Shown piece after piece: positions 22,390 to 33,600 of a DNA stretch of 64,000 nt (the stretch's first letter is position 1; every line of letters begins with the position of its first letter). Under the pieces are notes generated by a model. That model made no database searches. It saw only the letters and a list, made by a program, of their open reading frames with translations, and was not told the DNA's origin. Position numbers and translations under genes: made by a program. This DNA comes from Sebastes aleutianus. Lineage: Eukaryota > Chordata > Actinopteri > Perciformes > Sebastidae. The stretch spans positions 26,947,253 to 27,011,252 of the forward strand of contig CAKAKS010000068.1 in NCBI GenBank assembly GCA_916700875.1, in the 5' to 3' direction.

Positions 22390-22760
22390 TTTTATCAGGC
22401 AAAATCAAGGCACTACAGGCAAAAACAGTGTTTTCATGCACTGATCAGTTTTGAGATTTTGGTTCCATAACATGTCTTCTTTCAGACTAGTAGAAAGAAA
22501 ACATCCAAAATGCACATTTAGGTGTTTATTTTACTGCACTTTTCTATTTGCATCTGCAGATTTCTCCTAAATTTAACAAAAGTTAGCATCAGATAATGCC
22601 TCATTTGCACATTAAAACATAAAATTTCAGAAAACTTGTAATACAAAAAAGAATTGTCTTAATGTAAGTAATCTACCGAGGAAGTTTCATAGTGATATTT
22701 ATTAGGTCAAGTTTTTTTTACCCTATTCACCTGCAGTGTCTCGTAAAATGTCTTTAAAGG
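22390..22760. repeat. Dispersed repeat, copy 1 (upstream of the first MMP)
   Basis: Shares long stretches with 55385-55650, for example TTTCAGACTAGTAGAAAGAA, CACATTTAGGTGTTTATTTT and GCAGATTTCTCCTAAATT. The tail resembles 19760-19800 (CCCTATTCACCTG). Noncoding; class unknown. Confidence 0.65.
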
Positions 22761-23689
22761 CCGTTTTCTCAAAATGAGGTTTTTCTCAGACTCTCCACTT
22801 CAGTAGCTCTTACATACACTAAACTTTCCAGTTTCATTCCTATCTATAATCTGAAAGGTTTTTAGCGAGTGGTTTGTTCATATATCATTCATAGCCTGAT
22901 TAATCGAACATTTTATTCCTAAAAAGATGGCGAAACTGTTGACAGTAATTTCTGATTTATGGAGTGATAAAAAGGGAAATTCCCTCTGTAAAAACCTTTG
23001 ACTCTAATATATCAACAAAATTAAACAATCATTTTGAACCTGGCTTTATCCAATGTTCAGATTTCTGTTATCCTTAAAGGACACTGATTTGCTTTGTTTA
23101 TCCATTTTTAAATTCTGTTTTTTTGGTGGAAAAATACACAGGAACATACTCCCACAGACTGTCACTCATCTCATAGCAACCAACACACATCCTGAACAGC
23201 AACAAACAGTCACTGTCAAGAAAACAGTATTTGCCCACATTTTGTTGTTTTCAGTATCCTCATGTTCTTTTTGATAACCTCTTATGTACAGCGACCACAG
23301 TCCAGTCTGGTGGGTAAACAGGAATGCCAGATGTGTACAGTTAACTCACGTCACATGACTTTTTTTCAAGCCACTAAAGTCCACTGATTGAGGCTGAAAC
23401 TTCCTCTCACCGCCATCTGGGGACGCCAATGTTGCTAAAGTGGCCTTGCACAGACTTCAACAACAGATACTGCTTATTTGGATCTACCGGTCTACTCATA
23501 TGTTTGTCTAATGAAAAATGCAAGCCTTATTTTTTGCAAGAGAAAAACAGTATGAATATGACCCTGGAGAAATAGTGGAAGGTAAGTGGTTTACCTAAAC
23601 ATTGTACTTACTGTAACACAACTCTGAGGTATTTGACTATAATGTGACAACATGTCACAGGAGTCACAGGATCTGTTTACTGATTGGCT

Positions 23690-23976
23690 GCAGGTATTCT
23701 CAAGCATGTAGGAGAACTACGGTGGCCGACGCGAAAACATGAAAGGCCCTCTCTAGAGCCAGTGTTTGGTTTGTCCGTTCTGGGCTACTGTAGAAACATG
23801 GAGGCCGGCTCCACGAGGAGGACCCGCTTCGTATGTAGATATAAACAGCTCATTCTAAGCTAACGAAAACACAACGATTTAGGTGATTATACACTAAAGA
23901 AAACATACTTATTAATAAATTATTATATTGCATATCTGCTAATACATCCCCCTAAATGCTACACACTGTTCCTTTA
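23690..23976. repeat. Dispersed teleost repeat, copy 1 (ends ACACACTGTTCCTTTAA)
   Basis: Shares with 34950-35265 the phrases GGAGAACTACGGTGGCC, CTGGGCTACTGTAGAAACAT, CATTCTAAGCTAACGAAAAC and the terminal ACACACTGTNCCTTTAA. I recognise the ending from other fish genomes. Not coding. Confidence 0.65.
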
Positions 23977-24455
23977 AGTAAAGAATCTGAACACGTTATT
24001 CCACCGCTGCCTTGAAGAGCAAAGATGAAACAACACCTGAGATTTATGAACAAATTTTGAGTTCAGTTTAATAACACAAATCCTGTTAACACATATACAG
24101 ATTTACAACATTGTCAAAGTCTTGTTACACTAACACACTAACATTGTGTAGTCATGAGGTTTTTATCATTATTAAATGTACATCTGAGGACAAACATACA
24201 AGAAAAGTCCACAATATTTCAAAAATGTATATACTTTGCATTTGATATTCACATTATAAGTTCTCAGTACTGTACACTCTTGCACATTGGATGTATAAAT
24301 GCTATTATACCCAAGAGGAAGGTCATAGATGTAATTTATATACAGGTACACACATGCCCCAAAAATCGAAACATACTTATTATCTCAGTTTCACAACCAT
24401 AACAGTTCTTCTGAACTATCTAAAGGACGTATTCTCAGTAACTGTATCGACCGTA

Positions 24456-27400
24456 TCAACATCCCAGCCAAGAATTTGCTGAAATTGTATTCACCACCTT
24501 GTTTCGTCTGAAGTCATACTGGTACGATTTAGTCCCACTGAAGAGGAAGATGCTACCTGTCAACAGAAAATCATACAAAACATGTGTTATCTCCTCATGT
24601 TGTTTCAAAACAAATAAACACGATGAAAAGTGAACAACAAAGTTTAGCTGTAAACAGGATTTCTACTTGAGCAACACGTCGTTCTAAAACTGGGTCAAAT
24701 GGTGTTTTCAGTGTAAAAGTGTGTCCACCAGTGCGGTGAACCCCACCCGTCTGCCACCTAAACACGGTAAAAACAAGAAATTACAACTTCTATTTCAGCT
24801 GAGTTCTATTTGTATCCTGCTGCTTAGGTCCACATTATACAAAGTTCATGACCATAAACTGTGAACTCTTTTTGTTTACCATCCAACTTAAAGGCGGCGT
24901 CGACCCGTCTCGGGATTCCAGGCCAGTCTGTTTGGATGAGTCTGGGGAAGCCCGGGTCCATCCTCCTGCTGCGCTCATCATACCTGTGGTCAAATCATTC
25001 ACATACATGGATTGTTAGGGAATTTTGTTCAGTGTGAGAATGTCAACATGTTCATGTATAATGCTGCTCATCCAGCTACATTTTCTAAATAATGTGTTTG
25101 CTGATTACAATTTCAGCTGTTCAGCTATAATGTAAACATCCTTCTGGTCAAATAGCTAGTATGTTAATAGACATACAAAACTGGTTTACTGCATTTGACT
25201 GGGCTTTATGCGTCGGTACCATAGACTGTATATAAAGATGGACAACATGACAACTCCCCAAAAGTGAAGCCAAAACATCTCGATTGCCCCCTGGTGGCTG
25301 GCTGCAGTATAGGTCATAAATCCCGTCCCCTCCATGTTAGTGGATGGGACATGGGCCAAACTAAAAAGTCAAAGTACATGTCAAATACATTTTTCCAAAA
25401 GATGGTTTTGATCATTTTAGGTAGTTCTTATCATGGTGATGTACGTTCAAGTGATCATTTTTCTGATAAGTTTGCTTTTCATAAGTTATTTGATGCTATA
25501 AAAAGGGGATGAGAGGTCATGATTGACAGCTGCTCTGAGTGAAGTAGTGACAGCCGGAGGCTCGGGAATTGTAGAGAGAGGAGACGTAACTTTAACTTTC
25601 CACAACCGTCACCAGTCTGTGTGATGGAACATGTGTCAGTTTGATCATAAATGTAGTTATAGACATATTATGGTAAGTTGTTGTGTCTTTCTAGACAAAC
25701 AGCTACCGTGGTGTTAACATAACAGCTAGGTAGCTCACGCTACCCCCACTTCAAAACACCCAAACTACTAATAGTCATACAAACTGATTTACTGCCTTTA
25801 TATGGGCGTTATACGTATAGGGATCAATTAATTTCGATGGGTAAGGTTTCCTGTTGACTTTTCATGTAAAAATATATGATTAAAACAGAAAATCATGTTC
25901 AATGTGAAGCAAGTTGGCATCATAAACAGTTACCTGTAATAAACGTCTCCTATGAAGAAGACTGTTTTCCCGTATTCACTGATATGCACGGCAGCGTCAA
26001 CCTGCCTGACCCTGGAGGAGAAGCCGTACTCGTAGATGGAGCCAGCATGACTTTTCATCTTAAGCTGCTGAACCACCCAGTACTTATGACCTGGAAAAAC
26101 ACAGCCGTGTCACTGCATTTTGGGACGCCATGAAAAACAGCTACATACCACAAGCGCCGCCAAACTCAATTAGCCTCTTGCATGAACTGCAACACTTAAG
26201 TTGCACAAGGCTGTAATTTGGGCGCAACATTGTGTTCTCCCCCCCCTGCTGGAAATCCGGCATTGTCATGCTGACAAGGCCTTAAGTGATGCTTTGCAGA
26301 CTGTCCATTACTCTACCAGTGAATATGTACGCCACGCCTTTGGCCGGGATGTCATAAGCGGCGTCCAAGTGAGAGCTGATGCTGGGTAGATACGTGCTGC
26401 TGTGGCTCTCTCTCAGGCGATTCCAATACGTTGTCTTTGTTGTTCTCATCCACATATACCTGCGTTCAAACAATAAGCAGACTCAGCTGCAGCTGTTGGT
26501 CTTTTGTTATCATAATATAAAACATGTTTTACATATTGTGTACCTGTTCTTAAAGAAAACAATCTCATTTCCGATCATAACTGCTGCATCAAAAGTAAAG
26601 TTGGGGTCACACTTTTTGGGGGCTGCTTGTGTTTCTTTTCTTGAGGGTTTTCCTAAGAAACATTGGAGCAGAATGCATTAAATATGGTATTATTCATTAC
26701 ATCGTGATCATTTTATTTCCACTTTGTGCAATCCTCCTCACCATACAGCGTTTGGATCCCCAGCACATCATCTTTGGATAGAGAGTACTGTGTGCGGCTG
26801 TGATACCTGTAGTTGGGGTACATGATAGCAGAGGGGTCTTTTGAGTGAGTCAGACCCAGCGAGTGTCCGAGCTCATGAGCTGCAACAGCGAACAGGCTGT
26901 AACCTGAAATACGACATACAGACAGTTACTGTTAACACATTTAACTGGTCAGTTGACAGTGAAATAAATATAGTGGAGAAAAAAGTACAATGATCCCCTC
27001 TAAAAAAGTAGTGGAGTAGAAGTATAAAGTAGCATAACTGGAAATACTAAAATAAATTACCTTAAAAAAATGTAGGTGTAAAACAGAATATTGATTACAC
27101 TCAATAAGAAGTATAAAGGACAAAGCACTGACAGTCTGCAAAAGGTTTCTGATTCTTAGCTTCTATACTATAGAAGCTAAGAATATAGGACATAGAATAT
27201 AGATATAGGATCTATAGGACAATCTTTTGTGTTTAATTCTGACAAACCTTGCCTCCCCGCCGTCCATGTTTCATCTTCATCAAAGTGCACGTCTCCTCCG
27301 ATCCCCTCCCCTGGCTGGAAGGCATGAGCCAGCACACCGCTGGGTCCATCGAAGGGAAAGAAGTCTCCATGAGCTGCAACAGAAAGGACACTTGAATTAG

Positions 27401-30099
27401 ACTGGACTTGTGCTGTGTTTATATCTTTCTTTTGTGACAGTATTATTAACCATAACCTTAACCAACATTCTTCAGAAGTGATTTTGAGATTTACTTCTGC
27501 GGGCGAAGGTGAAGACGATATCGGCTTCGCCATGGTTGACTCTGATGAACCTCAGTGGTGCAGCATCACTCCACATCTTCAGGGCTGAACGAAAGGACTT
27601 TTCCACATCCTCTCTCGTCATGTCCGGAGTGAATCTGGCAATCCTGCAGCGCCAAAGACAGACGCACAAACATGAGACAGAAGGAGCTACAGTAACATGT
27701 CCTCTGTTGACTGAATGAAATCTAAAAATAAAATGCTGATTTAACAATATTACAGTAAAAAACAAAACATCTCACATGTATGTGATGGTGTGGTTCTTCC
27801 ATTTAGGCCTTTCTGGGTAAAAGCTGAAGTTTTCCACATCTGGAACGCCACACCTGGGCTCCCTCATCACATCCAGGGTGGTAGAGTCCAGATTACCGGT
27901 CTCTCTCAGACCAAAGAAGTTCTGCATTTCTCTGATCTTCTCCTCCATGGCCGGCGACGTGGACCTGATGCCTCTCCCCGACTCTCTACCTCTGGGGCTC
28001 AGGTGGTAAAACCTCCTGAGGTAGTCCTGTTGTTGAGAGGAGTTCAGGTCTCAGTTATTATGACGAGATGTCTTAAAAGATAACTTAAAGGGTAAACTGG
28101 TCCAGTATTGAGGGAGAGCGCTGTAGACGGCAGCTGCTCTCAGGCTTTAATACGGTGCTATTGGGGCAAGCTGGCACCGTCATTTACGTCCACTGAAAGT
28201 GCTTGTTTTTGCCATGACAGGCTCTGATTGTTATTATACGTGTCTGACAACATTATGGAAAGAGTCTCGCTCAAGGAGAAGTCTTGTTCTGAAATCTGGC
28301 GAGGTGACGTGTTGCTGGAAGGCAACAGTGGAAACACTGCCAGTATCAGTCGAGCAGAGTTTGTTGTGTTGGAGTACACAAAATGTAGCTTTGTTCATAT
28401 TATGAGCGAAAAAAGCAGCAAAACAGCCAAACGTGGCCAGCTACATTGCTGGCGAGTAATTGCTGAAGTGTTGCTCAAAGCTCGTTGAAGTAGTTGTGTC
28501 GTTAAATAACACTGGGAACTAGCTAATGACATTTTTGTAGACAGAACAGAACAAGGTGAGACAAAAACATATAATTGGTTGACGCTTCAGTGCATCATTG
28601 GAGCGCTGAAAAAAGTTGAGACCAGCTCAACTTTCTTTGTAGCGCGTCGTTAATTTGTAGCTTCATGTCGCTGGCTTCCATTGAAAATGACTTGTAGCCT
28701 GTTGCTGTGTCGCTCGTAGTGTGAACACAGCATTGGTGTTATGTAAAATACTTTCAGTGTCATGGCTGAATATTTAGATGATTTCCACAATCTGGATGAG
28801 GTCTTTGAATTCAATGGCCGCCCGTATTTATTTGAGCCACAGTATGCGGATATTCAGATTTCACAACAAGACTTCTCCTTGAGCGACAAATAGACCGGAT
28901 CAAGTGAAAGGTAAGAAAAACGTTTTATATCTTTCTATAGTCCTTTCCATAATGTTGTCAGACACTTATAATAACAATCTGAGTCTGTCAGTGGCAAAAA
29001 AGAAGCTTTGAGTGGACGTATCGTTACATTGATGCCGCTCACTTGCCCTCACAGCTCGTTTCACGGCTGCTGGTTACAGTGTACTCCCTCAATACTGGAC
29101 CAATTTCAGAAATTGTCGTCCACATTAGTTACAGACACAAAAACATGGGAACATATAGAGTCCAGGTTGAAAAATACTGAAGTTACCCTTTAAATGTAAC
29201 TGCAAAAGGTGTTTTACATTTTTTTTTCTAGTATGTTATTGGAATATGATGTGGTCAATGTTTGATGTGAGGTTAAAGGTGTTTTTTGTTAGATGCACAT
29301 GATTGTTAATTATTTATACGAATTCTTTCCCCCTAAAGTACAACTTCAAAATTGTGTTGCAATCAGAGGAAATTTCTCAGTGATATTATTTTTTTCTGAC
29401 CTGTTTTATGAAGGACACAGATGAGGTGAATCCTGGTAAAAGTACGGATTATCCCTCATTGACCCTACTCATTAAACGAACAGTATATCAATTACAAAGA
29501 AGGAGATGAGGGTTTTCTGAGATAATTAAGAAGTGGATTAGCAGATGGAGCTGAAATTTAGGAGCAGAGGGATGCCCCGTATTTAGTTTTTCTCTGTCCA
29601 CATGGGTAATGTTGAGATTAATCTATAATTTGAAAGACATTGTATGAGTGTGTGTCCTGGTTCCATGTCGGTAAAACCACTTTCATTCTTAAAAAAATTA
29701 TAATAATAATCGTTACACTTCAATTAGCATTTGTAAATAATAAATAGTAAATAATAAATAAAATATAGCGTTGCATTTGGAAGTAGCTGCATACATTGTA
29801 ATGTAACAGAACTAAACAAATCAAATACACACAATATTACCTTTTTAAATTAAAGCACAAGAACAAAACATTGCTTAGTTACAGTTTGCAGTAAATGTTT
29901 CTGCACAACCAAAGTCACATTCATAATCATGCGAGTTAATATGTATTCTAATGGGATGTCTAATATAAACTATACAAACCTCAGCCAGCTCCTCATCCTC
30001 AGGCCTCGGCCCCTGATCCTGATCGATGGGTAGAGTCCACAAGAGCTCCGCTAACATCAGCGAGCCCAGAACCGGTATCCACAGCCAGAACAGCTCCAT
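24456..30099 (-). CDS. Secreted MMP, MMP20 (enamelysin)-like, 10 exons, 473 aa
   Basis: Exons: 30099-29980, 28026-27776, 27643-27495, 27373-27248, 26903-26742, 26652-26544, 26459-26317, 26090-25934, 24983-24880, 24556-24456; 474 codons with TGA. Hydrophobic signal segment about 1-22. Propeptide exon is undivided; cysteine switch PRCGVPD at 97-103. Zinc site HELGHSLGLTH at 225-235 with M243 as Met-turn. The hinge is very short (270-283). Hemopexin C284 to C473. Several hemopexin stretches resemble human MMP20: DAAYDIPAKGVAYIFTG, GKTVFFIGDVYYRYDERSR, and the ending SYQYD...SWLGC. MMP20 processes enamel matrix in tetrapods; the fish role is not something the sequence shows. Donors after exons 1 and 4 are GTTTGT, weaker than usual. 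A TATA-like run (TATATATAAA on the minus strand) lies at 30132-30141, close to the ATG. Orthology to MMP20 is likely but shared with its neighbour. Confidence 0.92.
25215..25575. repeat. Dispersed teleost repeat in MMP20-like gene intron
   Basis: Contains CATAGACTGTATATAAAGAT, CGATTGCCCCCTGGTGGCTG and CCCCTCCATGTTAGTGG, a combination I recognise as a common fish interspersed element. It sits in the intron between exons 8 and 9. Confidence 0.6.
28085..29194. mobile_element. DNA transposon derivative with TTAA-type ends in MMP20-like intron 1
   Basis: Ends TTAAAGGGTAA and, inverted, TTACCCTTTAA. Within it, long inverted segments pair: CAGTATTGAGGGAG near 28103 with CTCCCTCAATACTG near 29084, and CTGACAACATTATGGAAAG near 28247 with its reverse near 28945. 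The middle holds a 43-codon open frame (28762-28893), described separately. It looks like a nonautonomous, partly folded-back element of 1.1 kb. Confidence 0.7.
28762..28893 (+). pseudogene. Truncated transposon-borne ORF, 43 aa (MAEYLDDFHNLDEVFEFNG...)
   Basis: An ATG-initiated frame of 43 codons ends TAG where the element's inverted arm begins. The start (MAEYLDDFHNLDEVFEFNG then RPYLFEPQY) resembles the N-terminus of a family of fish proteins annotated 'P2X purinoceptor 7-like', which carry a zinc-binding domain and often come from mobile DNA. That recall is from memory and not tested. The rest of such a protein is missing, so this is a remnant. Confidence 0.5.
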
Positions 30100-30691
30100 G
30101 TTTTAAATGCACATTCCCACCAGGCTTCACATTTATATATATGGGAGTATTCTCGGGGTTGTTGAGCAATCACATGGCACAAAAAGCACAGGATCCTGGT
30201 CGTTACAGCCGGGTATACCTGCCACAATTTACTGCAGGCTTTGTGGTTAAAACCTCCCAATGAAACGTCTACATAATATGTCTGCAGGGCTTTCTGTCTG
30301 TAATGTGTGTGTACGGTGTGTTTTGTCGTATAGAAACCACAAGTGTTATTTGGGGATTCTGTCGGTTCAGTCAAGTCAAAACATGCAGGAAGTAGAGAGG
30401 CTAACCTGATTTAAACTCATTATATCTATATATTAGTCTCCACCAGTGATGTGCATATTTGATAAAAAGATTTAAACTATAGCATTTTACTGTGGGATAA
30501 ATATAAAAACCACAAACATGCATTATCAGGTTTGGATTGTAATTCTTTTATTTTGACAAAATATGACGATGATAAATAAAACTCCACTGGAAAGTGAAGC
30601 AGCACAGTGTTTTCTTTCTTCTCGTTGTTTTAATTTAATCAAGGTTTTCAGGTAATGTCCTTGCTGCACATGTTCATGGATTTACAGTATT
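30100..30691. other. Short spacer between second and third minus-strand MMPs
   Basis: Contains the TATA-like run (30132-30141) of the MMP20-like gene and, at its right end, the 3' UTR of the third MMP with AATAAA for that strand at 30547-30552. Only about 590 bases separate stop from start, the tightest spacing in the cluster. No other gene. Confidence 0.6.
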
Positions 30692-33600
30692 TCAACATCC
30701 GAGCCAGGAATTTGCTTTCTCAACTCCGACAACGTGTTTCTGGGTGTAGTCGTATTTGTAGACTTGTGGCCCGACAAAGAAGTAGATGAAACCTGAGATG
30801 AGGAAAAAAAAAAAAAGATATTCAAGAAGTGATTCACATATTTAACCTTTATCATGTTGTGTTGTCTGGAATGTGCTGTTTGTTGTTGATGATGTTGACG
30901 ATGATAATGAGCATCTTTCTCAACTTAAATATCTTTACTTTTGCTCTGACAGTATATGAAATGACGGCCTTTGAGTGGTAAAGTGGGTAAATTATACCGT
31001 TAAAAATCATAGAGGGGAACCACATGCTCTGTAAAATCTTCACTACACCCAGCTGTTGAATGTAAATTAGCATTCTTGTGCTGCTAATAACAATACAACC
31101 TGCAAAATCCCCCTCAAGCTACAGACAGAAGTGAACTAGCTCCAATGCTAGATGACGTTACTGCACATTCCAATCAGAATATGTATGTGTATTTATGTGG
31201 CTTGTCGTGGAACATTTTTAGATAAGTGAACAAACAATTTTCAAGCTTACAGCACAGCGGGTAATAATAAGTACACTGGCTCACCCTCTTTATGAACAGC
31301 TGCATTTATTGTTGTGTTGACTCCTGGAAAGTCCTCGCTGATGTACTTTGGGTAACCAAAATCCATAACCCTTCGGTTTTCATTGTAACTGGAGAGGACA
31401 CGATACAAACAACGTTCATCAAAAGTCATGACTCATGATGATCTGTCTCTCTTTTCAAAGCTGAGACAAAACATTTGTTCATGGCTGCTGCTGGTACAGT
31501 AAATAGTCACATCACCAAAATCCAAATGGAGCCCTTTGCTCTCTGTGTGAGGTCCGATTTTAACTGCTAACTACAAACGAAATCTTTCAGTTACATCTCT
31601 GAGTCAACTTTTTTAATGTGCGAGTCTTTACCTACCGGTGCTTTGTGATTTGTCTTGGTTCGGCCACAACACTTTAATATTACACAATTTTAAAAAAAAG
31701 TAGTTAATTTAAGCTAAAAATAGTAGGTCTACGGTATAATTTTATTTAATTCGGTCTGTAGTGCACACATACATGAATGTCATTTTGCTGATGCAGGATA
31801 TTGGAAAATTTTCTGTCCTCATGATGGGAAGAAAAGATATCCTATACAGTGTCAAACAGGAGTATTCTCGTACCTGAAGTGCACGGTTTAGGGGCCATTT
31901 ATTTACGCGCTGAAATCCTTTGTTGAAAATGTAGACGTGCGGAAGGCGCGCTCAAATGCAGGAGCAACACCGTCGTGACGTGCAAGTGTCCCCAAGCGCC
32001 TATTTGTCAGGGTGCGACTGCTGCGCTCCAGGATAAAAATAGTTAAACTTTTGGAAAGCTGCAGATATCTTAACCTTTCCTCCGTAAATATCAGTCAACG
32101 GTAAATATATTGAGGAGAAGTTAATCATTGTCGTGCAGGACTACCCAGAGCTTTACCGACTATCCCACAGACTATTTTACTTGCATCGCCCTTTCTGTCT
32201 GAGGACGTCACAAGTTGAAAGGTCAGCCAAATTGACAGAGAAATCAAGCAGTAAAGCTACTGTGAGGGATTTACGGTGCTGGAAATCCATTTATCTTTGT
32301 TTTGACTTTGTTTAGTTTAGTCAGTGAGGTTTTTACTGCTAAGTTACAGCTAGTGTCCTTTTCATATTTTTCACCCCTGCTCCTCAGACAGCCACTGAAC
32401 ACAAGTCTATAAAACTGCCATGACTGATATATAATAACAGTAGAGAATAGAGATATTTTTAACCAATAGATTCATGTTGTTGCCTTACCTCCAGTAGATA
32501 TCCTGCATAAAGAAGAGGGTGCGTCCTGTTTTCACTATGTGCACTGCTGCGTCAACGTCCTGGATCCAGGCTGGAAACCCAAAGTGGCTGAGTGCTCGAG
32601 GCTTTCCCCTCACTTGAGAGCCTTTCACCGTCCAGAACATGGCTTCTGTCCAAACAAAGAAAATAAAAACCATCAGTGGAGTTTTTTTTGCACAAATGAA
32701 AGGTGTTTACTTTCAGGTACTGAATCATTAAGGACAGTTACCGTGAATGAGGTAAGCAGTCGATCTGCGAGGCACCCAGAAGGCCGCATCGATGCTGGTT
32801 TCAATCTTGGGCATAAAGTTGGTGATGGGACCTTCTTTGATGTCATATTGCGCATTATGTTTAATCCAGAGGTATCTAGTGGGACAAACATTGTCGGTTG
32901 GAGCAAAATATTAAGGATTATACTTGCCATGTCCTTCCGTTGGAAGAAAGCAAAATCTTATAAATGTATTGATACAGTTTGTACCAAAGGTGGGACAAAG
33001 TCATTGTTTTGCAAGTCACAAGTAAGTCTCAAGTTTTTGCACTGAAGTCCAAAGTCCTAAAGATCTTTGGTCATGTGATTCAAGTCTACACCTCTGATTG
33101 ATACTATTAGATGACAAAAAGAAGATAACTTTCATCCATCAGATCCTCTAAGATCATACCCTATGAGAATCATTTAGAGATAGAAAAAATATGACCTTTG
33201 ACGCTTTAGGTTTTTCTGAAGAGGAAATATATCTTCTTATGAATAACAGATGTGTTAAAGAAAGAGAAAAATCATCAACCTACCTTTCTCTGAAGAAGAA
33301 GGTGGCATCCCCAAGAGTGGACACAGCGTCAAAGGTCAGATCTGAAGCACATTTGTTCTGCATGCGTTCGGGGAACAGCGACGAGCCGAATCCCGGAAAG
33401 TAATTTGGAGGTCCTCTGACTGGACCTACAGTACACATCAGATTTGACTATAAACACTCAGAATTCATATACTTCATCAATGTTACTGTACTTCAAGTGC
33501 AATAAATAGATAGAAATAGTTTACTGTAAAGTGCGTTGATGTTTGCTACATCCTCTCCTGATAAGAGGTTGGCAGAACGGGAGGGTTTGTAGGTCGGGTA

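Larger units (their letters stand above)
22044..24455. other. Spacer between the first and second minus-strand MMPs
   Basis: Contains the 5' flank of the collagenase-like MMP (a weak TATA-like TTATATCA on the minus strand near 22108), two dispersed repeats (22.4 and 23.7 kb) and AT-rich unique DNA. No exon was recognised. Confidence 0.5.

Noticed and set aside
32539..33045. 168-codon plus-strand open frame, the longest single frame in the window
   Set aside because: It lies antisense to two hemopexin exons of the third MMP and their intron; the minus-strand reading has clear family similarity and splice sites.
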